This document shows positions 22,201 through 36,333 of a DNA stretch of 64,000 nt, piece by piece. Each line of letters starts with the position of its first letter. The stretch's first letter is position 1. The position numbers and the translations under genes are program-made. The stretch comes from Whalleya microplaca. Lineage: Eukaryota; Ascomycota; Sordariomycetes; Xylariales; Xylariaceae. The notes beneath the pieces are model-generated. The model had not been told where the DNA came from, ran no database searches, and saw only the letters and a list, made by a program, of their open reading frames with translations. The stretch is taken from the NCBI GenBank assembly GCA_022497155.1, contig MU385783.1, positions 62,001 to 126,000 on the forward strand. Direction: 5' to 3'.

Positions 22201-25200
22201 TTTTCGCAGAGCCAACGAATGCATGGATATCTTTGGTCGCCGCGTTTGAGGATGGTACCGACTGCTCATCAATAAAGGTCCAGAGCTGAATTTGCTCAAG
22301 CAAGAATGCTAATCTTGGCCAAGTATGGCAGGCTTGGTCTAATTCTTCCCGGAATGCAGTAAATGACGTTTTGAGGCTATCATCTAGTTGCAACTTTTCC
22401 AGTGAAGCCAGACCCTCGGGAGTGTTTGGTAACGACTTCCGTTTGGCAGATAAGGTCTCGATCTTCTCTAGCCAAGTGTCTAGAAGCCTGATGGCGCCGG
22501 TATTATCGACATTTCCGAACTTTGCGTGTAGCTGGACAAGATGTATACCAACCTTGATGATTTGGACAAGCCAGGTAGACGACTTGGCGTGATTGCTCAA
22601 CGATGTCTCAACCATGGCCCTGCCGCCGCCTCTCAGAACACCAAGCGAGCGGACATCGTCGAAATTGATTGACAATGCTTCAAGTTGCATTAATGCCCCT
22701 GCTAGTTGGCGTCGTTGACCTAACGCAGCGTGGAGTATTCCCTCCAGAAGTCCGATGCTTCTATCAACTTCTGCAGCAGTCAGATCATCCGAATGATCGT
22801 TAGCCGCCCTTCGAACCTGAGGCACTAGGTCGAGTAGCTTGTGGAGATAGTATTCCGCACTGTCGAGTTTCATGTGGGATTGCGATGCTAGTGGCTCTAA
22901 CGTGGCAAGCACCATAGGGAGTGAATTTTGTCGAGATAAGAGGTCGATACCGAGATTGTATTGAAAACCCAGCTGTCTTACTCCCTTAAGAGTCTCCGCA
23001 AACAATTTGCGTTTACGTGACTTCAGGTGCTTTACCAACGTCTTGTTTTCATCAGTAAGGGCTGAAGGTGTCTCCTTACGTAGTTCAAGAGTCAATGACG
23101 CAAGGCTAGACAGAAAAGAGTCGATGGCCTCCCCAGCATCAACTGTAGAGTCGGGAATATGGCCATGCCTACTCATGATATCGACAGTCTTCTGTGAGTT
23201 TGCCAACCTTCTGTAATCATTCTTCCAGCGAGGAATGTGTTGGCGACATAACTCCACTGCAGCATGATCCACAGGCACGGTTACTATTGGGGTCTCGATA
23301 GTCCCGGACTCGTTGTGTATTTCATCTGGTAGGCCCTTCTCAATGATTGGTTTCATTGGCTGGCTTAAGATTTCACGGAATTTTCGCACAACCCCAAATA
23401 GCTTTTGATGAGACTTACGAGCACTTTCTCGCAATGCTGCAATATTTGTGTCCTTCCAGCTTGCTAGGAGGAGGATGTCTTTCATTTGCTTCTCGATGGG
23501 GTTCCGGCCAGCAAGGATGAAATCACTGACAGGCTTCTCATATCGAGAGTAGAAGCTGATGAAATTTTGGAGACCATCTCGAATTATTGACAGAGAAGGA
23601 TAATCTGTAACGAGCAATTCGAGTTGCTTGTGTAGTTGCTTCAGGAGACCAAGCCGGCCTACGAATTGTCCAACCGGTGCGGAGTAGAAGTAAGTCTCCA
23701 ATTCTCTCAGTAGATTGGAAGCATGCAGAGAAAGGTCATCTCCGGCGTGGTCTAGTGTCAATGGCCCAGAAATGATGGCTTGATAGGCAATGAACCACCA
23801 GGAACTGGCATCCTCATCACTCTTCTTGACTTCCATATCAAACAGTCTCCCCCATGTCGAGAGTTCTAGTCGACGCCAACTAACAAGAAGGTCCGTCAAC
23901 TGGTTATATAGCGGTAAGACAGAGTAGACCTTGCTGGCCCAACCGCCAAACTGCCATTCGTAGACGACAGCATGCAAATGCTCAACTCTTGGTATCATTT
24001 TGGCAAGTGGATCAGAATGTCCCAGCTCAAAGATTTTCTCGCAAGATGACACGACGTCAGTCAGCGGCTGAAGATGACTGATCTCATCGACTCGTTGAAG
24101 CTGACGGAAGCGAGCGCGAATGTCATTGACTAAGTTGACTAGCTTGCGAGCTGCAGGCAGGTTGCGATCCGTATAAAAGTTATAGTCAGCTGAAGTAACT
24201 GTGGTACTAAACTCTCGAAGCCTCTCCTCCAAAGCTAGGAAGGTAGCTGAAAGCAGAGTTCGGTCTACAACACTAGGTGCTCCGTCTTTGGAGATCTGAT
24301 GGGCGACTAGCTTGTTGAGACCCATGATGCTCTCCGACGCGTTTTGCGGTATCAGAAAAATGTCTTTATGCACTCGTGCTAACTTGATGGCCAATGCTCG
24401 GGCATCCCCGACTTTGGGTTTGTCCAGTTGATTGTCGTTCTCATCAAAGCTCGGGAACAGACTGTCAAACGCTTCTTGTTCTGCTGCTTCTTCCTCGTCT
24501 AGTCCACTTCGATAACGGTACAAACTTTTCTTTGCCTCTTCAGACTTTTGGTCCGCCTCAAGCTTCTGGGCCCATTGATCATAGAATGAGTGAATCGATT
24601 GGAAGACAGTCTGCCTAACAGGGTCAAGTCCGCTTAGGTCTTCTACAGCAACAACCATCCCAGCGTAGGCAAGAAACTCGAAGTGATGAGATGGCATTGA
24701 CTCTGTGAACTGGAAGTTAGGGTTTCCACCAAGGAAGGGCGTTAGGGTGGTCAACGTTGTCGGAATATTGTCAGTGGCTTGCACTCCCGCTTCATGTCCC
24801 AGAGATAAGCCAAGCTCCAAGCAATGAACCATATTGACAACTGGCAAGGTCATGTCTTCATATGCGCGGAATCGCTGTTTGAGGCGAAATCCGATCCTCG
24901 ATATGTTTTCTCGGATAACGTATAGTTGCTGTGTAGCCGTCTCTGAACCTGTATAGTGCTGGAAGAAGATTGAGCTGATGTCAGATCCAAGGACCACCTT
25001 CAAGAGACCATTGAATTCTACCTGGATTTCAGATAGTTCGGACTTAGCAGGGCGATAGACTACTTGTACCGCACTGGGAGGCTGTCCAAGGGTGCCAAGT
25101 TCTTCTTCCAGTATTTCACATCGCAGATTTGTAGATTGTCCAGTTTGGAAGAGCTCGAATTGCCTTAAAGATTGAAGCTGCTGCTCTAGGCTTGCGAGAA

Positions 25201-28200
25201 GTTCTTCGTAGCTTTCTCTCTCGATATGTGGCCGTAGCTGTGGATCATAGGCTTTATCTGGAACAAAGAGCTTGATCAGGGCGATTGAAAATTGAATCCA
25301 GGCATTTGCTAAGTAGACACGCCGTGAATCGGTCTTTGTAGACGTAATCCACGAAACAAGAGCTGGAATCAAGTGTTGAGTGACGACTCGAGAGAGCTCC
25401 TTAGAACTAAGCACCAGGGTGATAGGTAGGAGCTTGTCTATATCGAACGACAGGCCTTGTTCACTGAAGCTGACTGAGGAAGACACATTGGATGTGGCAG
25501 CAGCTTGCCGTGCCGTGGTGAAAACGACTGCCAATGATGGATCCAAGATATTGACCACATGTATCATGAGTTGCCAAAGGACATCACCAACCTTCTCAAG
25601 CCGGTCATCCGAAATTGCCTCCGTACACAGACTGACTTGTTTTGCAAGGATGGGCAATTCTACTTCAAGAGATGCAAGAGAATCGAGACTCGCCGAATCG
25701 ACACCGCCGAGTTTTGCTAAAATTTTGACAGACAAGCTCTCGTCCCAATACTGACGCTGGCGATCATCGGAAAGCAGATTCTCCATTAATTGCAGAGGCT
25801 TTGAAGTATCAGAAGCGCTACTGATGCGCATCTGGGTGACGAGCGGCAGATCAGACAGCAACACGGTCTCGCTTGAGTCTTGTGGTAGGTCTACTTGACG
25901 GGACATGCAATCGAGTACGGAGATCTGTCTTACGGCTTCGAATTCAGCAGCCAATAACGGAATAGCTGAACCACTGTTGGCGGCTAGTGTGTTGAACAAG
26001 GGGTCAATTTCGGCTTTCAATGTCTCCAACAGAGTTTCAACATTGGCTTCACCAAGGCGAACCAGTCCATATGCCTGAAGAAAGGAACCCATGATCTTAG
26101 CCAGATCAGGGGACGCGACTGTTGACTGCCATTTGATTAGATCAAATTGCGACGCTAGATGTTCCATACGGCTGATACGATCTAGGAGAAGCTCGTCCTT
26201 GATCGGGATCGGTCGCAAGACCTCCCAGAGCGCTTCCATACTCAAGCCAGTAGACAGCTTGAAACCGGAAAGAAAGCATTCATTCAAACCCCCAAGGACA
26301 TGTGTAAGTAGTTCATTGGTATGCCCTTCGACGCCAGATAAGCGGTTAGACAGCACCTTGGACACATGACTTAGGTGAGCTTGGAAAGGAGCCTCTTCAA
26401 AGGGGGTTTTGACAATGTATTGGAATGTCCTCCACCAGCAGTGCATCAGATCCCGCAAGATGTATTTTTGTACCTGTTACTGTTAGCATTTTTAAGTTGA
26501 CTCATATTCGATTACTACTCACTTTCCAGGCGCTAGGATTCGCAAGTTGAGCCCGCGTATACGATTCAACCGCTTGAAGGACGCCAACGAGGAACTTGGC
26601 CGTACCAATCGTGGAATCCTTTGATACGGCAGCAACACTTTCGGCGATGCATGAACGTTGTAGTCGATTCAACTGGGAGACTTGAATACCTCTAGCTTGT
26701 GACTTTTGTGACTCAATTGCTTCCCAAGCCTTGAGGACAACAGAGTACAGCTCATAGCAAGTCGCGAGCCAGAAAGAAGATTCCGCAGAGCGGTCTTGAA
26801 GTAATGGAACTATCACGGAATTCTGTAAGGGATAAAGCGGCTGTGTAATTGTTAGACGGTGTCAATGGAGACGTGAGTGTAGAAGGGAATATTTACCTGC
26901 ATGCTTTCGATGCCCGTTGCGGTGGTGCTAGGCAGGGTTGCATATAATTCGCGAATTGCATGTTGGATATCAGTCGTGAGTGGTGACTTGACAAATGATA
27001 CGAATGTCCTCATAGTATCCTGGAATATCGAGTTCTCTGTCTGTTGCATCACTGATGGCGTTCTCTTCAACACCTGGCTGTTGCTATTGGCGTATTTTTC
27101 GAGTATAGGCAAATCGCGGAAGGATAGGCAATCTACAGCTAAGTAGCTGGTATTTGTTGCATGGGCAGCATCTGAAGACACCGATGCAGATATTGACTTG
27201 TATCTTTGCAGACTTGGCTCTACCTCAGTGATTCTGCTTCGCCAGGGGACCGAGGAGGAGACATAAGGTTCAACGTAGATCTCTACCGCTCGGTTTCTCA
27301 TGGCACGCGAAAGTTCTCCGTGACGAGGGTCGACGGTTAAGAATATTCTGAATTCTGGGTGCGGCTTGACGACCCGTGGTTCGCCATTCGGGCCGCAGTG
27401 CTCGTTGATGATTAGGAACCCATCTGGTTCGAGTAAGGAATTCAATCGGTCTAGGACTGAGGCACTGCAAAGGTTTGCATTATCGAGCACTAGCCAGTGT
27501 CCTTTCTGGAGAGCCTTCACAATGATACCGTCTAGCCACTCAAATCTCGGGTCTGTGATTCCAGTGGAGCGTCGAAGAAGCCCTTGTACACGTTCTAGTA
27601 TAGCTGCTAGCTCCGAGTCGGCCGAGATCTGGCCCTGGAGATTCCCAATGAAGCCCAACAACTTTATCCGTTCATCTACTAACTCCTTCATAGAATCAAT
27701 GGCGTTAAGTAAGTCTACGGCCGCGTTTGGGACCCCTTTGGGTATGGCGCTGAGAGTTGAGAGTTGTAGAACTTCGTATAGTTCCTGTATTGCAACATTG
27801 GTCTCACGTAGAGGATCAGATTGTTCAAAGCCTCCAACTAGATCCATAGTATCTATATCGGCGTTCATAGGAAACGTGACAAGGTGTTTTCCAGCTGTTG
27901 CAGCAATATGTTGGAGGAGCATTGACTTGCCACTGCCCGATGGTCCTACGAGAATACATGGGATATTCTGCTTGACACATATCAGAAGTGATTCTATCTC
28001 AAGGAGCCGAGGAACCACATTCATCCCGGGGTAACTGGATGGCTGCACAAGTGAATTCCGTTGCGTCAGCGCAAGTCCAACTTGAGACGACAAGGAATCT
28101 ACGTTGTGGTATAGTTGGTGATTCTTTGGTGGTCCCTTGAAGGCTTCAGCAAACAATTTATCGACTTCAGCTCTATCTCTCGGGCTTCTAAAGCGTAACC

Positions 28201-31200
28201 GAATAGCGACAGGCAAGAAATCATCAACCACGCCAGTCCCAAGTAGCGGATCGGAGGACGTGAGTAATTGAAGCCAGCGTAGCGTGTCACGAAGATTGAA
28301 CTCCCATGGACTACCTTGGGACCCAAAAGATCTCTCAACCACGATGCGTGTTTCAAGATTTGAGATGAAGTTGATCATTTGGCGGACAGTGTCGGTTGGT
28401 ACTGCGGGGAAGTTATGTTGAGCAATGAGCAACAAGTCCTCGTCGCTGAATACATCAGCATAGACGACAATGAATCGGTTAACGAAAGAGCTCGGTAACC
28501 CTTTTCTTCCACCTCCCTGGTAATGTGGATTTTGTGCAGCAAAGAGGCGGAAGCCAGGATGCTTTTTGAAGACTTGATCTAGTTCAGAGATATAGACCTC
28601 TCCTCGATGGTCGAGGCATGCATTGAGGCCTTCGAGAACCGATTGCGAAGCAAGGTTCATCTCGTCCAGAAGAACCCACTCCCCATTTTGCATAGCGCGG
28701 AGGAATGGTGCGTCTCTCCATGCGAAATGGCCAGCCTCAGCCCCTTCAACTGGTACATCGGTACCGAAGAGATCCATGAGATCTGTTTGATCGGAGAGAT
28801 TGATTCGTGTCAGGGGTCGCCCACATGCCCGAGCCAGAGCGCTGACCAATGTAGTCTTCCCTACACCTGGGCTGCCTTCGAGTAGAATAGGCTTCTGAGC
28901 CTGGAGAGCACGGATAATCCTCATGGCGTTGAGCTTGGTGGTGGGTGCGTGTAGGGCAAACCCTGTCTCGAAATTGTCGTTGGCAGTCCGTTCGATAGAG
29001 AAATCACCGATTCGAAGTTCGTCATGTCGGACAATTAACTGCGGTGGTGCCCGATAGACTGCTGTAGCATCATGGCCGAGGAGTTCGCTCAGCTTGTCTA
29101 GGCATCTTTGTCGTTGCGTATCCATGCTCTTGGGGTCAATGGCGATTAACGCAGACGGATTCGCGCCAAGAGTATCAATGAAGACAGTCGCAGCTCCATG
29201 GATTACAGAGAACACACCGTCTCGCCCAGCACTTTCGTTGATGAATTTAACCCAGACCAGGATGTCTCTGATTGAGAAGGCCGTCGAAGCCGTAGATCGG
29301 AAGTTCTGGCCAAACCAATAAGAGAACCCAACGATTACTTTAGAAAAGGATTGAAACTCCTTCCTTAGCTTTGACAAGACAATGTGCAACACGTCTTCGT
29401 TCTCTGAAAGGGGCGGAACCCAGATCTCGGTGAATCGATTTCTTAGTGCTGGCGAAAGCTCCTTCTTACCGAAGTCACCACCAGGGTTCATTGTCGCCAG
29501 AAATTGAAAGCCATCAGAAGCCTTAATAAACGAATCATCAATACCCTTCTCTGCAAGGAGCAGTGAGCGCTGAGGCTCGAGCACGGAATTGAGCCTTTCC
29601 AAGACTGAATCATCTGCGAGGGAGATTTCATCGAGAAGAAACAAATCACCGTTTCGCATAGCATGGACCAAACTCCCGTCTGCCCACTGAAAGAGCGCCT
29701 TACTCTTAACTTCATTGTCGGAAATCCTTTGGTATAAGTCTACCGGTATCTTCCCAACGGTCTGCGAATCTAGCGTGTGGAATCTTTTTAAGAGGACTTC
29801 CAAGCTACCTTCGGAACTTTGTCCAACCTGCTGCAGAGCTTCAGCAAGGTCTTGGGTCAACGTATCAGCGATAGCGCCGCGATTTCTAATGGGTCGTTGA
29901 GATCCAATAATGTCACCAGTCTCAGTATTCTGATGTGCATTGACGATGTGCAGCTCTTTCCCGAGGGTCTCGGCAAGGAGCTGGCAGACAGTGGTTTTAC
30001 CGCAGCCAGTCTCCCCTACCAACAGCACAGGTTCGTTGTGACGAAGTGCACTTGCAACTAGCACATATAGGCGACGCATGGCATGGGTCCAGACAACACC
30101 CTGGCCATTATCGGGAGGTTGTACCTGGAGATATGGCGATTTACGAATATCGTAAAGTTGAGTTTGATCAATCTTGACCTTGAAAACTGTCTCGATCACT
30201 TTTTTGACAGCCAGGCGTTCTTCCTCAATCCGCACACGCTCCGCCAGAAGCATGAAACCATTAACTGCGATTTCTTCTCGAGTCTCTGCTGCTCTCAGAG
30301 CCCATCTAAAGAGATCTCGCAGTGTCGCGAAGCTGTCCTTGTTTTCAAAGAGCCTACTTGTTTGACGTAATCTGGAGAGTTCCTTGTATACAGTAACCAT
30401 CCTCTTGCAGTCAGATGGTGAAGTGTATATACTGCGTTTCTGCAGAATGGTTTCAAGCTCATCCTCGGGGATGTCGTCAAAGTGGAGTTCCAGGAAACGG
30501 TTGCGAAAAGCGCGGGAGAGGACCTTTCTCCCACCATACAACCCAGGTGGGTTTTGAGTCGCAAAGAGCATGAAATTATCATGCGGACGAACGACTTCTT
30601 GAGTCTCAGGAATAAGCAGCTCACGATTGTCATCCAGGAGACGGTTCAACGCTTCCAAAACATCAGTTGGCGCTAGATTCAGCTCATCTAGGACAATCCA
30701 ATGCCCTTGACGGAGAGCCTGCACAAGTAACCCTTCTTGGAACCGCAGTTTGCCATCGGCATCGGAAACATAGGTTCCCAAGTATTCTTGCAGGTCCGTA
30801 TGCTCATGGTTATTGATTCGCACGAATTTGTTGCCGCTGAAATTTGCAAGATATTCAATCATGCTCGTCTTGCCAGCTGATGTAGGTCCCTGGATAAGGA
30901 TTGGAAAACGCCTTGTCGAAGTCGCCCGTACAAGGTTCAGAAGATTTCGCTCAATGTATGGTGTAATGATGTAATCACTCCGCTCAATGGGGGTTTTGTT
31001 CCCCTGAAGTAGCCAATATTGACGGTCCTTGTTCTTGTTCACGAACCGGACATACTGCTTTCCATCATTTGGATATCTTGGCGGCTGTGACAGTATAGAC
31101 TTGGCGTTGCCGTGCCTGTCAAGGAGATAATGGTGAATCAATGGTACGAGTGTCTCTTCCGATGCTCTATCCAGTAACGTTAGGAAACCCATCGAGAAAC

Positions 31201-34165
31201 CCTCGAACAGAGCTCGCCGGAGGCCGTAGAAGGGCGAGATATCATTGACATAGCTCAATACGCGTGTCAGGGTTCGGAGGCTGAAATGAGGAACTTCGTT
31301 GGCGCCATCAACCAATCGCTTTTCTTCGGCACGTGTTTTGGTGCTTAGGTAGAGTCTAGCAATGTCATCCGCAGCTTGGTCGTCTTTGGCGCTCTTCCCA
31401 CTCAGATAGGTCTTGATTATTGTGAGGAGATCCTTCAAATCTTTGTCTGGACTACCGACGTAGAGCTCTGTAAAGCGTGATCTAAGTCCAAGTGGCAGAT
31501 CCCGCTTGCCAACATCCGTAGCTGGATTCATGGCACCGAATATGCGGAAGTCTGGATGCGCCTGAACTCGTTCGATTTCCCCAGTCTCTGACAACAGGAT
31601 TGACGGCTCATTATCCGGGCCAGAAGCGAGCAGATCAGCAATACTCTCCAGCGTGTCAGGCGATGCGAGATTGATTTCGTCCAGAAGTACCCAATCCCCA
31701 TTTCTCGCAGCTTTGACGATATTACCTTCGACGAAGGCGAAAGCAAAACTGCCAGACCCGCCGGAGATTTGAACATCAAACTGCTCTAGGTTCTTAGCGA
31801 AAGTTTCCCATCGAGGCTTCAGGTCAAGTAATGATTGCAATCTGGACTCTGTCTTGCGCCTTTTGACGACTGGTCGACCATCCGTATCGTCTCCATTGCG
31901 AGCTTCAGCCTGCTTCTGAAGCTCACTTATGATCTTATGAAACATCTTTGGCGCCTCTCGCCAGAGTTTCGATACTCTTGTCCATTGGCCTTTTGCGGTA
32001 CACTTCCCGATCTGCTCAAGGTACTTCTGATTCTTAGACGCTGAGATTCCAGTTGAAGAAAACAAGTCTTCGAATTCTTCTTTCAAAGGCACTGCGAGAC
32101 TTCGCGCATTCACCGGTTTGAAGCCACCTAATAAATCTCCAACTTCGCTTTGCTGGGACAAGTTCACTGCGACTAACTTATGGCCAAGAGATTCGGCCAG
32201 CTGCTGGATAACAGTTGTTTTGCCGATGCCAGTTTCGCCTACAAGTAGAACTGGCTCACGGAGTTTGATGGCGACTGCGATCTGTTCGAGTAGTCTCCTA
32301 GCATGGCTGGTACTTGCAAACGGCTTTTTGGACTTCATAACTCTATTCGCATGCTTGCGTCTTGTTAGCATGACTCTGCCGACCTTAAAGCTGCTGGCGT
32401 TCTCTTCTATTTGCGGCACATGCGCCTCAAGATAGTGCTCCGTGAGTTGCTTAGATAGATGCATCTCCTCTGCAATATGATTAACAAGAACAGTTTTTGT
32501 GTCCTGTCGCGAGAAACTGCCACAAAAGCAATCAACGGCCTCCATAAACATCCAATCTCTTGCGGTCTCGCTTATGGGCTCCTTGCCCGTCTTGCAGCCT
32601 GATGCTACTAAGATCTCCCTGAGACGACGGCACCACTTGAAGAGGTCTCGAGGTGTGATTGGACGTTCCACGGTACTGCGCCCACCGCCAGTTCTGGATG
32701 ACATACTTGATGGAATAGAAAGCCGTTTATAAACTGACATAATCATTGGAGTATATTTTTGTAGCAGAGGGTAGCTTCCAACAATGATATGTTCCAATTC
32801 AGCCGATGGTGGCGTTTTTACACTTGATAAGTGCCAAAATCGCTGGCCTAGTAGACTAGGAAGATTTTCCTGGCCATTCATTCCTTGGGTGGTTCGAACT
32901 GTTGCAAAAAGCCGAAAACTGCTCGGCGCCTCCACAGTCTCTCCTCTACTTGGTATAAGTAATTTGCCGTGTTCTACCAGAGGTAGCAACGTGCTCATGA
33001 CTTCATTTGGGGCCCTGTCCAAATCCTCGATCAAGACCCATCGACCTTCCCTGACAGCAGTAGTGAGTACACCAGGTCGCCAGGAGAATGAACCTGGTTT
33101 GGAGTCTGTAGAGTATAAACCGATGAGCATCTTAGCATCAGTTTGTTCGTTGAGGTGTAATGTCACCAAGCTTGATTCCACACCAAGCTCGCGGGCAAGT
33201 TCATGCACAGTCGATGTCTTCCCAGATCCAGGTAAACCATGAAGAAGGATGGGTCCTGATTTCTGAAGATTTTGGGCAAGGCTCTCTAGATTAGTTAAGG
33301 TGGTAGGAGTGTGGACCAAACTAGAGGTCAAGTGAGGCTCGCCATTTGGACGAGGAAGAATGATGGTACTGTAACGAGCCACTAGCTTGGTAAGTTGTTG
33401 AAGAGGGAATATTTCGGCTGTCGAATGTATAGAACTGGCTTGTAGTTCCCGCCGGAATTCATCCAACTGTTCGACTCGCTTATGTTCGTACAATGAGAGA
33501 AAAGTGTAGTCAACATCTATCCCGTCAAAGTCACCAAGCAGTGATTCTTCTTCATTGATATGCTCACGAAGGAGCGTCTCCAGTTTATAGTCTGAGGCAT
33601 TGAGTTGACAGCAGAAGATTCTGATTGCAAGGTATTTCACAGGGGCGCGATCGTGGTGAAATAAAGCTTGCATTCGTGAGGGTGATACTAATTGACTGAA
33701 TGTCCCCTTGTCAAAATTCAGGAGCCTCCAAATTGCAAGCAGGCTTTGCAATAAATCCAACCCATTAGTTTGCCATGTCTGGGGTGAGTTTAGTGAGTTG
33801 ATGAGGAATGACTGGGATTCGGAACTATGTATAAGTGAGGTTTCTCTTATATACTGTTCGAGAAAAACAGATAATTGAGGTGCGAGTGGTAAGAATCTCG
33901 CAAAAGACGCGATAATGCGATCATCTTGACTTCCATTTCGGGGCTTCAACAGCCATCTCGCGCAGATGTCGGCGAAGATATTCTCGAAGTGAATGAATAT
34001 TTGCCCAGTAAATGGGGGTATCAGTGCCGCAGCAGCAACGGCATCGAGAAAGTTCGTGGGGGCATGGCTGCAGATAACCTCGAGTATATCGGCAGGTAAT
34101 TGACTCAACAGAGCCTCGTCGTCCAGAAGAAGCTTCCGCTGCAAGCTCACATCGACCATCGCCAT
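19271..34165 (-). CDS. MDN1: Midasin (Mdn1/Rea1), dynein-related AAA+ ribosome assembly ATPase
   Basis: Three exons on the minus strand: 34165-26897, 26822-26523 and 26473-19271. The introns are 74 and 49 bp, both in phase 0. The product is about 4,923 residues, close to yeast Mdn1. Midasin uses ATP-driven pulling to strip Rsa4 and Ytm1 from pre-60S particles. Six Walker A motifs mark the six AAA modules: GLPGSGKT (about residue 310), GETGIGKT (642), GPTSAGKT (1092), GETGCGKT (1383), GSPGVGKT (1763) and GPSGSGKS (2073). A long helical linker follows, then an Asp/Glu-rich stretch at about residues 4090-4615. Last comes a MIDAS domain with an intact DxSxS (DDSKS, about residue 4719) that binds UBL-domain partners. 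The third AAA P-loop has SA in place of the more usual residue pair. All parts are intact. Confidence 0.97.
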
Positions 34166-34474
34166 GGCTGCTCCGAAAACACAAAAATTTGTGCTGAATT
34201 ATGTGAAATCTTCACCTTGAATCGCCTTCCACAGAACTAATACATGCGATTTCCTTAACTTTTTCTTTTCTGCCGGGCGGTGGGCTGCTAGGTCGGACTT
34301 GTGTAGCACCGACGTTTACCTAATACAGATTCTACTATGTAGGAAAGGGCAGAGGAGAGGCGGTCCAAGCTTTTCCGAAATCCACGAAAAACTTGAAGAC
34401 TATCGCGAGCTTCATTCAATTGAACGAATATCGTAGTCAATCCACCGTCTCGATCGCGAACAAGACTGCCCAAC
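34166..34474. promoter_or_regulatory. Divergent promoter between midasin and bL12m
   Basis: The 309 bp between two divergent start codons must hold upstream elements for both genes. I saw no clear TATA box or known factor site, only a C/T-rich stretch near 34,258-34,272. Confidence 0.4.
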
Positions 34475-35080
34475 ATGTCCGTCCCCTGCAGATACGCAGC
34501 TCGAAGCTGTGCGCGATCGGTACGGTCGAGCAGCTCAATCCGAGCATCGGCCTCATTCATACAGACTACGACCCCCTCGATACAACGACGGCACAACGCA
34601 ACAGCGGCTGCCTCAGACCCCAAGATCGCCGGCATCGTCGACCAAATCAGCCACTTGACGCTTCTCGAAACCGCCGATCTAGTCTCCAGCTTAAAAGTTG
34701 GTCTCTACCGATCCAATTGAGTACTCTAGAGCTCTGTACTGATATCTAACTACTCACAGTCCCGACTCAACATCCCCGACCTGCCCGTGGGCGGCTTCGC
34801 CGCCGCCCCCGCCGCCCCCGCCGCCGCGGAGGAGGCCGACGAGCCGGCGCCGGCCGCGCAGGAGAAGACGCTGTTCAGCGTCAAGCTGACGGCGTTCGAC
34901 GCCGGGGCGAAGGCGAAGATCATCAAGGAGGTCAAGAACTTGCTGGGGCTCAGCTTGGTCGACAGCAAGAAGTTCGTCGAGAGCGCGCCCAAGATAATGA
35001 AGGAGTCCGTGCCCAAGGACGAGGCCGAGAAGATCGTCGCCACCTTGAAGGAGCTGGGCGCTACGGCGACGTTGGAATAA
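34475..35080 (+). CDS. MNP1: Mitochondrial ribosomal protein bL12 (L7/L12)
   Basis: Two exons, 34475-34696 and 34760-35080, encode 180 residues. The intron has a GTTGGT donor, a TCTAAC branch and a CACAG acceptor, in phase 0. bL12 forms the stalk of the mitochondrial large subunit that recruits translation factors. The N-terminus is a basic, Ser/Arg-rich import sequence. Residues 50-85 (IAGIVDQISHLTLLETADLV, SLKSRLNI) form the dimerisation helix region. An Ala/Pro hinge follows. The C-terminal domain EKTLFSVKLTAFDAGAKAKI, LGLSLVDSKKFVESAPK, KDEAEKIVATLKELGA is the canonical factor-binding fold. Exon 2 is strikingly GC-rich relative to exon 1. It shares a divergent promoter with midasin. Confidence 0.95.
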
Positions 35081-35358
35081 ATCGAATAAATCGGTTGACC
35101 GACCTACGGTCCGGGAGCTTGAGTGAAATATACTGTGTATACATGTAACCTACCCTGTATAACATCAACTCATTAAAGGCACCAGATTTCTTGCATACTT
35201 GAGGTGTCCGTCTCTCCGGGATTCTAAAAACCAACTTGATGATCTACCAGATATCTTTGTCTCATAATTGGCCTGAGTACCGAAAAGTCTACGTAAACTC
35301 TAACAGAACAGGTAAGGGGCAGCCTTGCCATGAAGACCTCGTTAAGCTAGTCACGATT

Positions 35359-36333
35359 TCAAAGAGAGAAGCTTTGGCTAAGCCCATTAGCAAGGAGATA
35401 AATCGTCCTCAGCATGGGCACGGCAACGCCCTTCTGCTTAGCCAGCCTGACCACATTCCCCACAATAGCATCGACCTCCATGGTCCGCGCATGGCGCGCA
35501 TCCGTCAGCATAGACGGCTCGACGCCCGGCAGCGCCCGCGCCGCCGCGCGCCCGATCTGGAAATCGACGACCGACTCATCGACCCCGGGATACCCGTACG
35601 CCTGCGCGACGCGCGCGATCTCCAGCATGGCGTCGCGGATGAACTGCAGGGCATCCGCGTGCGCGTCGATGAACTGGCGGTCCCGCAGGCGCGTCAGCGC
35701 GCACACCGGGTTCCACGACGCGTTGACCAGCAGCTTGGACCAGCGCTCGAACTGCACGTCGTCGTGGAGCTGGGCCGTGGCGCCGGCCGCGCCGAGCAGG
35801 TCCACGAACGCCTGCGCCGCGGCCTTGTGCGCCGCCGGCGCCGTCGCCGGGTACGTGCCGATGTGCAGGAGCTCCAGCTCCTTGTGCTGGATGACGCCGG
35901 GCGAGACCTGCGTGGCGGGGAGGTAGACGACGCTGCTCAGGAGGGGGTTCTCCGGATACAGCGTCGAGAACTCCTCCTCCGTCCCGATGCCGTTCTGCAG
36001 CAGGACTATCGTCGTGCCGGGCCCGACTGCCGGGCCGATGAGCTCGGCTGTTGATGGCTTCGTTGGAAGCGCTTTGGCAGTCACGATGATGTAGTCGTAG
36101 GGTTTGTCTGGAGCCTCAGCAACTGCATCGGCGACGGTCTTAGCAACGTGAGGTCTAACCTTGAGGTCATTGCCCCATAGACCGGAGTGGATTGTAAACC
36201 CATTCTTGGATGCCTCGTCGTAGTTCGACCGGCATATTGCCGTGATGTCGGATTCCTTGACGGCTCTTGAAAGTACCCAGGTATAGACGGCGCCAACACC
36301 ACCGGTGCCGAATATTAATACTCTTATAGCCAT
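35359..36333 (-). CDS. 2-dehydropantoate 2-reductase (ketopantoate reductase) family
   Basis: One exon, 324 residues from the ATG at 36333; frame upstream of it is open only to a GTG. ApbA/PanE-family enzymes reduce ketopantoate to pantoate with NADPH, for coenzyme A, or act on related 2-keto acids. The N-terminus is a Rossmann motif (VLIFGTGGVGAVYTWVL), then YDYIIVTAKAL and TIVLLQNGIGTEE, a family hallmark. The C-terminal domain has RWSKLLVNASWNPVCALT, with the expected catalytic Lys. VEPSMLTDARHARTMEVDAI matches the substrate-site segment PSM-x2-D-x5-EVD. Fungi often have several paralogues, so the exact substrate is not certain. The 3' two thirds are very GC-rich. Confidence 0.9.
   Translation of the reverse strand: MAIRVLIFGTGGVGAVYTWVLSRAVKESDITAICRSNYDEASKNGFTIHSGLWGNDLKVRPHVAKTVADAVAEAPDKPYDYIIVTAKALPTKPSTAELIGPAVGPGTTIVLLQNGIGTEEEFSTLYPENPLLSSVVYLPATQVSPGVIQHKELELLHIGTYPATAPAAHKAAAQAFVDLLGAAGATAQLHDDVQFERWSKLLVNASWNPVCALTRLRDRQFIDAHADALQFIRDAMLEIARVAQAYGYPGVDESVVDFQIGRAAARALPGVEPSMLTDARHARTMEVDAIVGNVVRLAKQKGVAVPMLRTIYLLANGLSQSFSL

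Noticed and set aside
35236..36054. 272-codon plus-strand frame opposite the ketopantoate reductase gene
   Set aside because: Arg/Asp-rich shadow caused by high GC3 of the real minus-strand gene.
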